Origin: Aradus depressus
Lineage: Eukaryota; Arthropoda; Insecta; Hemiptera; Aradidae
NCBI GenBank assembly: GCA_963662175.1
Contig: OY759227.1
Location: forward strand, 1,148,501 to 1,212,500
Direction of reading: 5' to 3'
DNA: 64,000 bases
In this document: piece after piece, positions 34,301 to 48,010 of the stretch
How positions within the stretch are numbered: position 1 is the stretch's first letter
Layout: every line of letters begins with the position of its first letter
The notes under the pieces: model-generated
Database searches by the model: none
Told to the model about the DNA's origin: nothing
Seen by the model: only the letters and a program-made list of their open reading frames with translations
Position numbers and translations under genes: made by a program

Positions 34301-37027
34301 ACTGCTATTGCCAGTAACGGCAGCTATTACAGAATGTCAGTGAACCGAACTTCAGAGTTGCGCAGAGGACTTCTATACCCCCAATTTGGAATACAACTTG
34401 TCTTCTTAGAATAATAATACATGTAGAGGCTATCTCGAACTTTACGTATAATTCTTCTGTTTGGACTACCAAACTACATTCATATATCAATACGCAAGCA
34501 GTTGTCAGCTATTTAAGAAAGTTAGTGAACTGAACTTCAGTTTTGCGATGAGGACTTCAATAACTTCAATTTGTAATACAATTTTTCTTGTTAGAATAAT
34601 AATATCTGAAGAGGATACCTCGAACTTCAAGTATTGTTCTACTTTTTATACTACCAAACTAAATTCATATATCAAATTGCATTACTCCAGAATAAAACAA
34701 ATAGGTGCTGCAGCTCATGGGAGACTGTTATTGCCAGTAACGACAGCTATTTGAGAAACTTAGTTAACCGAACTTCAGATTGGCGCAGACGACTTCTATA
34801 CCCCTTATTTGAAATACAACTTGTCTTCTTAGAATAATAATACCTGTAGAGGCTATCTCGAACTTTACGTATAATTCTTCTGTTTTGACTACCAAACTAC
34901 ATTCATAAATCAATACGCAGTCAGCTGTCAGCTATTTCAGAAAGTTAGTGAACTGAACTTCAGTTTTGCGATGAGGACTTGTGTTTACTACCAAACTACA
35001 TTCTTAATATATCAAATTGCATTGCTCCAGTATAAAACACAGGAAAGCTAGGGCTAATGAACGACTGTTATTGCCAGTAACAGCAGCTATTTCAGAAAGT
35101 TAATAAACCGAACTTCAGATTTGCGCTGAGCGCTTCAATACCTTCAATTTGGAATACAATTAGTCTTCTCAGAATAATAATATCTGGGGGGAATACCTTG
35201 AACTTTAAGTATTGTTCTACTTTTTGGACAACCAAACTACATTGATAAATCAAATTGCATTACTCCAGAATAAAACAAAAAGATGCTACAACTCATGGGC
35301 AACTGTAATTGCCAATAACAGGAGCTTTTTTAGAAAGTTAGTGAACGGAACTTCAGATTTGCGATGAGGACTTCAATAACTTCAATTTGTAATACAATTT
35401 GTCTTCTTAGAATAATAATATCTGGGGAGAATACCTTGAACTTTAGGTATTGTTCTACTTTTTGGACAACCAAACTACATTGATAAATCAGATTGCATTA
35501 CTCCAGGATGAAACAAAGATGTGCTACAACTCATGGGCAACTGAAATATCCAATAACAAGGGCTTTTAAGAAAGTTAGTGAACGGAACTTCAGATTTGCG
35601 TAGAGGGTTTCAATGCCTTATATTGGGAATACAAATTGTCTTCTAATAATAATATTACCTGGAATCTATTTTGAACTATAAGTAGATTTCCTCTGTTTGT
35701 ACTAGCAAACTACATTCATATATCAAATTGCATTACTTCAGAATAAATCAAATAGCTGCTGCAGCTCATGGGAGACTGTTATTGCCAGTAACGACAGCTA
35801 TTTGAGAAACTTAGTGAACCGAACTTCAGATTTGCGCAGGGGACTTCTATACCCCTAATTTGAAATACAACTTGTCTTCTCAGAATAATAATACCTGTGG
35901 AGGCTATCTCGAACTTTACGCATAATTCTTCTGTTTTGACTACCAAACTACATTCATAAATCAATACGCAGTCAGCTGTCAGCTATTTCAGAAAGTGAGT
36001 GAACAGAACTTCAGTTTTGCGATGAGGACTTGTGTTTACTACCAAACTACATTCTTAATATATCAAATTGCATTGCTCCAGTATAAAACACAGGGAAGCT
36101 AGAGCTAATGAACGACTGTTATTGCCAGTAACAGCAGCTATTTCAGATAATTAATAAACCGAACTTCAGATTTGCGCAGAGCGCTTCAATAACTTCAATT
36201 TGTAATACAATTTTTCTTCTTTGAATAATAATATCTGAAGAGAATACCTCAAACTTTAAGTATTGTTCTTAGAATAATAATAGCTGTAGATACTCTGTCG
36301 AAGTTTACATATAATTCTTCTGTTTTGACTATCAAACTACATTCTTAATATATCAAATTGCATTGCTCCAGAATAAAACACAGGGCAGCTAGAGCTAATG
36401 AACGACTATTATCGCCAGTAACAGCAGCTATTTCAGAAAGTTAATAAACCGAACTTCAGAACCTTCAATTTGGAATACAATTTGTCTTCTTAGAATAATA
36501 ATATCTGGGGAGAAAACCTTGAACTTTAAGGTTTGTTCTACTTTTTGGAAAACCAAACTACATTGAAAAAGCAAATTGCATTACTCCAGAATAAAACAAA
36601 GAGGTGCTACAACTCATGGGCAACTGTAATTGCCCATAACAGCAGCTTTTTTAAAAAGTTAGTGAACGGAACTTCAGATTTGCGTAGAGGGCTTCAATAC
36701 CTTATATTGGGAATACAAATTGTCTTCTTAGAACAATAATACCTGTAGAGGCTAGCTCGAACATTACGTATAAATCTTCTGTTTTGACTGCCAAACTACA
36801 TTCATAAATCAATACGCAGTCAGCAGTCAGCTATTTCAGAAAGTTAGTGAACTGAACTTCAGTTTTGCGATGAGGACTTCAATAACTTCAATTTGTAATA
36901 CAATTTTTCTTCTTTGAATAATAATATCTGAATAGAATACCTCGAACTTTAAGTATTGTTCTACTTTTTGGACTACCAAACTACATTCAGAAATCAAATT
37001 GCATTACTCCAGAATGAAACAATAATA
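25362..37027 (+). repeat. satellite array, segment E (plus orientation)
   Basis: Monomers of the same ~238-bp family, in several types: TTTTTGGACAACC-type, TTAATATATCAAATTGC-type with CACAGGG, TTTGTACTACC-type with GGTGCTGCAGC, and a short type with ATCAATACGCAG. Types recur in fixed order as higher-order units. The array starts at TTCTACTTTTTGG (25362) next to the Lys/Glu-rich frame. Bases 36416-37027 form the spacer of the large inverted duplication. Confidence 0.92.
27175..31260 (+). repeat. 1,637-bp higher-order repeat, 2.5 copies
   Basis: Sequence at 27819-28004 recurs at 29456-29641, and 28137-28322 recurs at 29774-29959, both exactly 1,637 bp apart. A GACTTCAATTTGTAATAC landmark recurs near 27175, 28805 and 30440. 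The third copy stops at a deletion near 31265. Copies differ by only a few bases, far less than neighbouring monomers do. Confidence 0.88.
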
Positions 37028-40000
37028 GCGATAATAGTCGTTCATTAGCTCTAGCTGCCCTGTGTTTTATTCTGGAGCAATGCAATTTGATATATTAAGA
37101 ATGTAGTTTGATAGTCAAAACAGAAGAATTATATGTAAACTTCGACAGAGTATCTACAGCTATTATTATTCTAAGAACAATACTTAAAGTTTGAGGTATT
37201 CTCTTCAGATATTATTATTCAAAGAAGAAAAATTGTATTACAAATTGAAGTTATTGAAGCGCTCTGCGCAAATCTGAAGTTCGGTTTATTAATTATCTGA
37301 AATAGCTGCTGTTACTGGCAATAACAGTCGTTCATTAGCTCTAGCTTCCCTGTGTTTTATACTGGAGCAATGCAATTTGATATATTAAGAATGTAGTTTG
37401 GTAGTAAACACAAGTCCTCATCGCAAAACTGAAGTTCTGTTCACTCACTTTCTGAAATAGCTGACAGCTGACTGCGTATTGATTTATGAATGTAGTTTGG
37501 TAGTCAAAACAGAAGAATTATGCGTAAAGTTCGAGATAGCCTCCACAGGTATTATTATTCTGAGAAGACAAGTTGTATTTCAAATTAGGGGTATAGAAGT
37601 CCCCTGCGCAAATCTGAAGTTCGGTTCACTAAGTTTCTCAAATAGCTGTCGTTACTGGCAATAACAGTCTCCCATGAGCTGCAGCAGCTATTTGATTTAT
37701 TCTGAAGTAATGCAATTTGATATATGAATGTAGTTTGCTAGTACAAACAGAGGAAATCTACTTATAGTTCAAAATAGATTCCAGGTAATATTATTATTAG
37801 AAGACAATTTGTATTCCCAATATAAGGCATTGAAACCCTCTACGCAAATCTGAAGTTCCGTTCACTAACTTTCTTAAAAGCCCTTGTTATTGGATATTTC
37901 AGTTGCCCATGAGTTGTAGCACATCTTTGTTTCATCCTGGAGTAATGCAATCTGATTTATCAATGTAGTTTGGTTGTCCAAAAAGTAGAACAATACCTAA
38001 AGTTCAAGGTATTCTCCCCAGATATTATTATTCTAAGAAGACAAATTGTATTACAAATTGAAGTTATTGAAGTCCTCATCGCAAATCTGAAGTTCCGTTC
38101 ACTAACTTTCTAAAAAAGCTCCTGTTATTGGCAATTACAGTTGCCCATGAGTTGTAGCATCTTTTTGTTTTATTCTGGAGTAATGCAATTTGATTTATCA
38201 ATGTAGTTTGGTTGTCCAAAAAGTAGAACAATACTTAAAGTTCAAGGTATTCCCCCCAGATATTATTATTCTGAGAAGACTAATTGTATTCCAAATTGAA
38301 GGTATTGAAGCGCTCAGCGCAAATCTGAAGTTCGGTTTATTAACTTTCTGAAATAGCTGCTGTTACTGGCAATAACAGTCGTTCATTAGCCCTAGCTTTC
38401 CTGTGTTTTATACTGGAGCAATGCAATTTGATATATTAAGAATGTAGTTTGGTAGTAAACACAAGTCCTCATCGCAAAACTGAAGTTCAGTTCACTAACT
38501 TTCTGAAATAGCTGACAGCTGACTGCGTATTGATTTATGAATGTAGTTTGGTAGTCAAAACAGAAGAATTATACGTAAAGTTCGAGATAGCCTCTACAGG
38601 TATTATTATTCTAAGAAGACAAGTTGTATTTCAAATAAGGGGTATAGAAGTCGTCTGCGCCAATCTGAAGTTCGGTTAACTAAGTTTCTCAAATAGCTGT
38701 CGTTACTGGCAATAACAGTCTCCCATGAGCTGCAGCACCTATTTGTTTTATTCTGGAGTAATGCAATTTGATATATGAATTTAGTTTGGTAGTATAAAAA
38801 GTAGAACAATACTTGAAGTTCGAGGTATCCTCTTCAGATATTATTATTCTAACAAGAAAAATTGTATTACAAATTGAAGTTATTGAAGTCCTCATCGCAA
38901 AACTGAAGTTCAGTTCACTAACTTTCTTAAATAGCTGACAACTGCTTGCGTATTGATATATGAATGTAGTTTGGTAGTCCAAACAGAAGAATTATACGTA
39001 AAGTTCGAGATAGCCTCTACATGTATTATTATTCTAAGAAGACAAGTTGTATTCCAAATTGGGGGTATAGAAGTCCTCTGCGCAACTCTGAAGTTCGGTT
39101 CACTGACATTCTGTAATAGCTGCCGTTACTGGCAATAGCAGTCTCCCATGAGCTGCAGCACCTATTTGTTTTATTCTGGAGTAATGCAATTTGATATATG
39201 AATGTAGTGTGCTAGTACCAACAGAGGAAATCTACTTAAAGTTCGAAATAGACTCCAGGTAATATTATTATTAGAAGACAATTTGTATTCGCAATATAAG
39301 GTATTGAAGCCCTCTACGCAAATCTGAAGTTCCGTTCACTAACTTTCTAAAAAAGCTCCTGTTATTGGCAATTACAGTTGCCCATGAGTTGTAGCACCTC
39401 TTTGTTTCATTCTGGAGTAATGCAATTTGATTTCTGAATGTAGTTTGGTAGTCCAAAAAGTAGAACAATACTTAAAGTTCGAGGTATTCTCTTCAGATAT
39501 TATTATAGTGCAACTTGATATATTAAGAATGTAGTTTGGTAGTCAAAACAGAAGAATTATACGTAAAGTTCGAGATAGCCATTACAGGTATTATTATTCT
39601 ATGAAGACAAGTTGTATTTCAAATTAGGGGTATTGAAGTCCTCATCGCAAATCTGAAGTTCCGTTCACTAACTTTCTAAAAAAGCTCCTGTTATTGGCAA
39701 TTACAGTTGCCCATGAGTTGTAGCACCTTTTTTTTTATTCTGGAGTAATGCAATTTGATTTATCAATGTACTTTGGTTTTCCAAAAAGTAGAACAATACT
39801 TAAAGTTCAAGGTATTCCCCCCAGATATTATTATTCTGAGAAGACTAATTGTATTCCAAATTGGGGGTATGGAAGTCCTCTGCGCAACTCTGAAGTTCGG
39901 TTCACTGACAATCTGTAATAGCTGCCGTTACTGGCAATAGCAGTCTCCCATGAGCTGCAGCACCTATTTGTTTTATTCTGGAGTAATGCAATTTGATATA

Positions 40001-43000
40001 TGAATGTAGTTTGGTAGTACAAACAGAGGAAATCTACTTAAACTTCGAGATAGACTCCAGGTAATATTATTCTTAGAAGACAAGTTGTATTACAAATTGA
40101 AGTCCTCATCGCAAAACTGAAGTTCAGTTCACTAACTTTCTTAAATAGCTGAGACCTGCTTGCGTATTGATATATGAATGTAGTTTGGTAGTCCAAACAG
40201 AAGAATTATACGTAAAGTTCGAGAAAGTCTCTAAGGGTATTATTATTGTTAGAAGACAAGTTGTATTCCAAATTGGGGATACAGAAGTCCTCTGCGCAAA
40301 TCTGAAATTCGGTTCATTGACTTAATGGAATAGCTGTCGTTACTGGCAATAACAGTCTCCCATGAGCTGCAGCAGCTATTTGTTTTGTTCTGAAGTAATG
40401 CAATTTGATATATTAATGTAGTTTGCTAGTACAAACAGAGGAAATCTACTTAAAGTTCGAAATAGACTCCAGGTAATATTATTATTAGAAGACAATTTGT
40501 ATTCCCAATATAAGGTATTGAAGCCCTCTACGCAAATCTGAAGTTCCGGTCACTAACTTTCTAAAAAAGCCCTTGTTATTGGATATTTCAGTTGCCCATG
40601 AGTTGTAGCACCTGTTTGTTTCATTCTGGAGTAATGCAATTTGATTTATCAATGTAGTTTGGTTGACCAAAAAGTAGAACAATACTTAAAGTTCAAGGTA
40701 TTTCCCCCAGATATTATTATTCTGAGAAGACTAATTGTATTCCAAATTGAAGGTATTGAAGCGCTCAGCGCAAATCTGAAGTTCGGTTTATTAACTTTCT
40801 GAAATAGCTGCTGTTACTGGCAATAACAGTCGTTCATTAGCCCTAGCTTTCCTGTGTTTTATACTGGAGCAATGCAATTCGATATGTTAAGAATGAAGTT
40901 TGGTAGTAAACACAAGTCCTCATCGCAAAACTGAAGTTCGGTTCACTGACATTCTGTAATAGCTGCCGTTACTGGCAATAGCAGTCTCCCATGAGCTGCA
41001 GCACCTATTTGTTTTATTCTGGAGTAATGCAATTTGATATATGAATGTGGTGTGCTAGTACCAACAGATGAAATCTACTTAAAGTTCGAAATAGACTCCA
41101 GGTAATATTATTATTAGAAGACAATTTGTATTCGCAATATAAGGTATTGAAACCCTCTACGCAAATCTGAAGTTCCGTTCACTAACTTTCTAAAAAAGCT
41201 CCTGTTATAGGCAATTACAGTTGCCCATGAGTTGTAGCACCTCTTTGTTTCATTCTGGAGTAATGCAATTTGATTTCTGAATGTAGTTTGGTAGTCCAAA
41301 AAGTAGAACAATACTTAAAGTTCGAGGTATTCTCTTCAGATATTATTATTCTAACAAGAAAAATTGTATTACAAATTGAAGTTATTGAAGTCCTCATCGC
41401 AAAACTGAAGTTCAGTTCACTCACTTTCTGAAATAGCTGACAGCTAACTGCGTATTGATTTATGAATGTAGTTTGGTAGTCCAAACAGAAGAATTATACG
41501 AAAAGTTCGAGATAGCCTCTACATGTATTATTATTCTAAGAAGACAACTTGTATTCCAAATTGGGGGTATAGAAGTCCTGTGCGCAACTCTGAAGTTCGG
41601 TTCACTGACATTCTGTAATAGCTGCCGTTACTGGCAATAGCAGTCTCCCATGAGCTGCAGCACCTATTTGTTTTATTCTGGAGTAATGCAATTTGATATA
41701 TGAATGTAGTTTGGTAGTACAAACAGAGGAAATATACCTAAAGTTCGAGATAGACTCCAGGTAATATTATTCTAAGAAGAAAAATTGTATTACAAATTGA
41801 AGGTATTGAAGCGCTCAGCGCAAATCTGAAGTTCGGTTTATTAATTTTCTGAAATAGCTCCTGTTACTGGCAATAACAGTCGTTCATTAGCTCTAGCTGC
41901 CCTGTGTTTTATTATGGAGCAATGCTATTTGATATATCAAGAATGTAGTTTGGTAGTCAAAACAGAAGAATTATACGTAAAGTTCGAGATAGCCATTACA
42001 GGTATTATTATTCTATGAAGACAAGTTGTATTTCAAATTAGGGGTATTGAAGTCCTCTGCGCAAATCTGAAGTTCGGTTCACTGACATTCTGAAATAGCT
42101 GCCTATTTGTTTTATTCTGAAGTAATGCAATTTGATATATGAATGTAGTTTGGTAGTACAAACAGAGGAAATCTTCTATTCCCAATATAAGGTATTGAAG
42201 CACTCTACGGAAATCTGAAGTTCCGTTCACTAACTTTCTAAAAAAGCTCCTGTTATTGGCAATTACAGTTGCCCATGAGTTGTAACACCTCTTTGTTTTA
42301 TTCTGGAGTAATGCAATTTGATTTATCAATGTAGTTTGGTTGTCCAAAAAGTAGAACAATACTTAAAGTTCAAGGTATTCTCCCCAGATATTATTATTCT
42401 AAGAAGACAAATTGTATTCCAAATTAAAGGTATTGAATCGCTCAGCGCAAATCTGAAGTTCGGTTTATTAACTTTCTGAAATAGCTGCTGTTACTGGCAA
42501 TAACAGTCGTTCATTAGCTCTAGCTTTCCTGTGTTTTATACTGGAGCAATGCAATTTGATATATTAAGAATGTAGTTTGGTAGTAAACACAAGTCATCAT
42601 CGCAAAACTGAAGTTCAGTTCACTAACTTTCTGAAATAGCTGACTGTGTATTGATTTATGAATGTAGTTTGATAGGCAAAACAGAAGAATTATACGTAAA
42701 GTTCGAGATAGCCTCTACAGGTATTATTATTCTAAGAAGACAAGTTGTATTTCAAATTAGGGGTATTGAAGTCCTCTGCGCAAATCCCAAGTTCGGTTCA
42801 CTGACATTCTGAAATAGCTGCCGTTACTGGCAATAACAGTCTCGCATGAGCCGCAGCACCTATTTGTTTTATTCTGGAGTAATGCAATTTGATATATGAA
42901 TGTAGTTTGATAGTACAAACAGAGGAAATCTACTTAAAGTTCGAGATAGACTCCAGGTAATATTATTCTTAGAAGACAAGTTGTATTACAAATTGAAGTC

Positions 43001-43893
43001 CTCATCGCAAAACTGAAGTTCAGTTCACTAACTTTCTTAAATAGCTGACAGCTGCTTGCGTATTGATATATGAATGTAGTTTGGTAGTCCAAACAGAAGA
43101 ATTATACGTAAAGTTCGAGAAAGCCTCTAAAGGTATTATTATTGTTAGAAGACAAGTTGTATTCCAAATTGGGGATACAGAAGTCCTCTGCGCAAATCTG
43201 AAATTCGGTTCATTGACTTAATGGAATAGCTGTTGTTACTGGCAATAACAGTCTCCCATGAGCTGCAGCAGCTGTTTGTTTTGTTCTGAAGAAATGCAAT
43301 TTGATATATAAATGTAGTTTGCTAGTACAAACAGAGGAAATCTACTTAAAGTTCGAAATAGACTCCAGCTAATATTATTATTAGAAGACAATTTGTATTC
43401 CCAATATAAGGTATTGAAGCCCTCTACGCAAATCTGAAGTTCAGTTCACTAACTTTCTTAAATAGCTGACAGCTACGTGCGTATTGATATATGAATGTAG
43501 TTTGGTAGTCCAAACAGAAGAGTTATACGTAAAGTTCAAGGTATTCTCCCCAGATATTATTATTCTAAGAAGACAAGTTGTATTTCAAATTAGGGGTATA
43601 GAAGTCCTCTGCGCAAATCTGAAGTTCGGTTCACTAAGTTTCTCAAATAGCTGTCGTCACTGGCAATAACAGTCTCCCATGAGCTGCAGCACCTATTTGT
43701 TTTATTCTGAAGTAATGCAATTTGATATATGAATGTAGTTTGGTAGTACAAACAGAGGAAATCTACTTAAAGTTCGAGATAGACTCCAGGTAATATTTTT
43801 ATTAGAAGACAATTTGTATTCCCAATATAAGGTATTGACGCCCTCTACGCAAATCTGAAGTTCCGTTCACTAACTTTCTAAAAAAGCTCCTGT
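29550..43893. repeat. giant inverted duplication, ~6.87-kb arms
   Basis: Arms 29550-36415 and 37028-43893 are reverse complements with a constant coordinate sum of 73443 at every point checked (31084/42359, 32132/41311, 33503/39940, 34634/38809, 35779/37664 and others). Rare variants are shared, such as AAACAGCTGCTGCAG at ~30165 and its mirror at ~43262, which differs from the direct copy at 28520. No indel was found at the checked points. The arms are separated by 612 bp of satellite. Identity breaks at 36415/37028 inside and 29550/43893 outside. Confidence 0.9.
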
Positions 43894-44789
43894 AAATGGC
43901 AATTACAGTTGCCCATGAGCTAGAGCACCTTTTTATATATTCTGGAGTAATGATATTTGATATATGAATGTAGTTTGGTAGTCCATAAAGTAGAACAATA
44001 CACAAAGTTCGAGATATTCCCTCCAGATATTATTATTCTATGAATACAAGTTGTATTCAAATTGAAGTTATTGAAGTTCTCAGCGCAAAACTGAAGTTCG
44101 GTTCACTAACTTTCTGAAATAGCTGATAGCTGACTGCGTACTGATTTATGAATGTATTTTGGTAGTCAAAACAGAAGAATTATACGTAAAGTTCGAGCTA
44201 GCCTCTACAGGTATTATTATACTAAGAAGACAATTTGTATTCCCAATATAAGGTATTGAAGCCCTCTACGCAAATCTGAAGTTCCGTTCACTAATTGGGT
44301 ATATTGAGAATGCAGTTTGGTAGTCCAAACAGAAGAATTATACGTAAAGTTCGACATAGCCTCTACAGGTATTATTATTCTAAGAAGACTAGTTGTATTT
44401 CAAACTGGGGGAATTGAAGTCCTCTGCGCAGATCTGAAGTCGGTTCACTGGCATTCTGAAATAGCTGCCATTACTAGCAATAACAGTCTCCCATGAGCTG
44501 CAACATCTATATGTTTTATTCTGGAGTAATGCAATTTGATATATCGGTGTAGTTTGGCAGTCAAAACAGAAGATTTATACGTAATGTTCGAGCTAGCCTC
44601 TACAGGTATTATTATTCTAAGAAGACAATTTGTATTCCCAATATAAGGTATTGAAGCCCTCTACGCAAATCTGAAGTTCCGTTCACTAACTTTTTTAAAA
44701 AGCTGCTGTTATTGGCAATTACAGTTGCCCATGAGTTGTAGCACCTCTTTGTTTTATTTTGGAGTAATGCAATTTGCTTTTTCAATGAA
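37028..44789 (-). repeat. satellite array, segment F (inverted)
   Basis: All boxes are in reverse complement. It comprises the right arm of the giant inverted duplication and then ~0.9 kb that mirrors segment G instead. It switches back to plus at 44789, where CTTTTTCAATGAA meets a TTTGCTTTTCTTC sequence. Confidence 0.92.
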
Positions 44790-47090
44790 TTTGCTTTTCT
44801 TCAGAATAAATCAAATAGGTGCAGGAGCTCATGGGCAACTGTAATTGCCAATAACAGGAGCTTTTTTAAAAAGTTAGTGAACGGAACTTGAGATTTGCGT
44901 AGAGGGCTTCAATACCTTATATTGGGAATACAAATTGTCTTCTAATAATAATATTACCTTGAGTCTGTTTCGAACGTTAAGTAGATTTCCTCTGTTTGTA
45001 CTTCCAAACTACATTCATATATCAAATTGCATTACTCCAGAATAAAACAAATAGGTGCTGCAGCTCATGGGAGACTCTTATTGCCAATTACGGCAACTAT
45101 TTCAGAATGTCAGTGAACCGAACTTCAGATTTGCGCAGAGGACTTCAATACCCCTAATTTGAAATACAACTTGTCTTCTCCGAATAATAATACCTGTAGA
45201 GGCTATCTCGAACTTTACGCATAATTCTTCTGTTTTGACTACCAAACTACAATCATAAATCAATACGCAGTCAGATGTCAGCTATTTCAGAAAGTGAGTG
45301 AACTGAACTTCAGTTTTGCGATGAGGACTTGTGTTTACTACCAAACTACATTCTTAATATATCAAATTGCATTGCTCCAGTATAAAACACAGGGAAGCTA
45401 GAGCTAATGAACGACTGTTATTGCCAGTAACAGCAGCTATTTCAGAAAATTAATAAACCGAACTTCAGATTTGCGCTGAGCGCTTCAATACCTTCAATTT
45501 GTAATACAATTTGTCTTCTTAGAATAATAATATCTGGGGAGAATACCTTGAACTTTAAGTATTGTTCTACTTTTTGGACAACCAAACTACATTGATAAAT
45601 CAAATTGCATTACTCCAGGATGAAACAAAGATGTGCTACAACTCATGGGCAACTGAAATATCCAATAACAAGGGCTTTTTAAGAAAGTTAGTGAACGGAA
45701 CTTCAGATTTGCGCAGAAAGTTAGTGTTGTAGGGTAGTGTGAAAGTTACTTTTTTTAGAAAGTTAGTGAACCGAACTTCGGCTTTGCGATGATGACTTCA
45801 ATAACTTCAATTTGTAATACAATTTTTCTTCTTTGAATAATAATATCTGAAGAGAATACCTCGAACTTTAAGTATTGTTCTTAGAATAATAATAGCTGTA
45901 GATACTCTGTCGAACTTTACATATAATTCTTCTGTTTTGACTACCAAACTACATTCTTAATATATCAAATTGCATTGCTCCAGAATAAAACACAGGGCAG
46001 CTAGAGCTAATGAACGACTATTATTGCCAGTAACAGCAGCTATTTCAGAAAGTTAATAAACCGAACTTCAGAACCTTTAATTTGGAATACAATTGGTCTT
46101 CTTAGAATAATAATAGCTGGGGAGAAAACCTTGAACTTTAAGGTTTGTTCTACTTTTTGGACAACCAAACTTCATTGAAAAAGCAAATTGCATTACTCCA
46201 AAATAAAACAAAGAGGTGCTACAACTCATGGGCAACTGTAATTGCCAATAACAGCAGCTTTTTAAAAAAGTTAGTGAACGGAACTTCAGATTTGCGTAGA
46301 GGGCTTCAATACCTTATATTGGGAATACAAATTGTCTTCTTAGAATAATAATACCTGTAGAGGCTAGCTCGAACATTACGTATAAATCTTCTGTTTTGAC
46401 TGCCAAACTACACCGATATATCAAATTGCATTACTCCAGAATAAAACATATAGATGTTGCAGCTCATGGGAGACTGTTATTGCTAGTAATGGCAGCTATT
46501 TCAGAATGCCAGTGAACCGACTTCAGATCTGCGCAGAGGACTTCAATTCCCCCAGTTTGAAATACAACTAGTCTTCTTAGAATAATAATACCTGTAGAGG
46601 CTATGTCGAACTTTACGTATAATTCTTCTGTTTGGACTACCAAACTGCATTCTCAATATACCCAATTAGTGAACGGAACTTCAGATTTGCGTAGAGGGCT
46701 TCAATACCTTATATTGGGAATACAAATTGTCTTCTTAGTATAATAATACCTGTAGAGGCTAGCTCGAACTTTACGTATAATTCTTCTGTTTTGACTACCA
46801 AAATACATTCATAAATCAGTACGCAGTCAGCTATCAGCTATTTCAGAAAGTTAGTGAACCGAACTTCAGTTTTGCGCTGAGAACTTCAATAACTTCAATT
46901 TGAATACAACTTGTATTCATAGAATAATAATATCTGGAGGGAATATCTCGAACTTTGTGTATTGTTCTACTTTATGGACTACCAAACTACATTCATATAT
47001 CAAATATCATTACTCCAGAATATATAAAAAGGTGCTCTAGCTCATGGGCGACAGTTATTGCCATTTACAGGAGCTTTTTTAGAAAGTTAG
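43870..47090. repeat. second inverted duplication, ~0.92-kb arms
   Basis: Arms about 43870-44789 and 46171-47090 are reverse complements with coordinate sum 90960 (checked at 43891/47069, 44541/46419, 44789/46171). The private variant ATATCGGTGT / ACACCGATAT is shared. Its left arm begins where the giant inverted duplication ends (43893). Confidence 0.85.
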
Positions 47091-48010
47091 TGAACCGAAC
47101 TTCGGTTTTGCGATGAGGACTACAATAACTTCAATTTGTAATACAATTTTTCTTCTTAGAATAATAATACCTGGAGTCTATCTCGAACTTTAAGTATTGT
47201 TCTTAGAATAATAATACCTGTAGATACTCTGTCGAACTTTACATATAATTCTTCTGTTTTGACTACCAAACTACATTCTTAATATATCAAATTGCATTGC
47301 TCCAGAATAAAACACAGGGCAGCTATTTCAGAAAGTTAATAAACCGAACTTCAGATTTGCGCTGAGGGCTTCAGAACCTTTAATTTTGAATACAATTTGT
47401 CTTTTTAGAATAATAATATCTGGGGAGAAAACCTTGAACTTTAAGTATTGTTCTACTTTTTGGACAACCAAACTACATTGAAAAATCAAATTGCATTACT
47501 CCAGAATAAAACAAAGAGGTGCTGCAACTCATGGGCAACTGTAATTGCCAATAACAGGAGCTATTTCAGAAAGTTAATAAACCGAACTTCAGATTTGCGC
47601 TGAGGGCTTCAATAACTTCAATTTGGAATACAACTTGTCTTCAAAGAATAATAATATCTGGAGGGAATATATCGAACTTTATGTATTGTTCTACTTTATC
47701 GACTACCAAACTACATTCATGTATCAAATTGTATTACTCCAGAATAAAACAAATAGCTGCTGGAGCTCATGGGAAACTGTTATTGCCAGTAACGGCAGCT
47801 ATTCCAGAAAGTCAGTTAACCGAAGTACAGATTTGCTCTGAGGGCTCCAATACCTTCAATTTGGAATACAATTTGTCTTCTGAGAAGAATCATACCTGGA
47901 GTCTATCTCAAACTTTAAGTATATTTCTTCTTTTTGGACTACCAAACTACATTCATATATATGAAATTACATTATTCCAGATTAAAACAAATATGTGCTT
48001 GAGCTCATGG
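44790..48010 (+). repeat. satellite array, segment G (plus orientation)
   Basis: Plus-oriented monomers. About 45270-46400 is a close direct copy of about 35970-36780 (same TTCTTTGAATAATAATATC and GATACTCTGTCGAA variants). Near 45718-45750 a short stretch with GTTGTAGGGTAGTGTG is foreign to the monomer. The array ends at a GAGCTCATGGGAG box fused to Gypsy integrase sequence. Confidence 0.9.

Noticed and set aside
29550..43893. Treating the giant inverted repeat as proven biology
   Set aside because: An assembly foldback cannot be excluded from the sequence alone, so it is reported as an observation to verify.
9809..47841. Many 61-108-codon open frames with YQTTFIYQIALLQNKT-like translations
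   Set aside because: They are satellite monomers read in one frame. The monomer length is not a multiple of three, frames do not continue, most lack a real start, and mirror copies occur on both strands.
25362..48010. CRISPR array
   Set aside because: Repeats are long, degenerate, directly tandem without unique spacers, and the context is eukaryotic.
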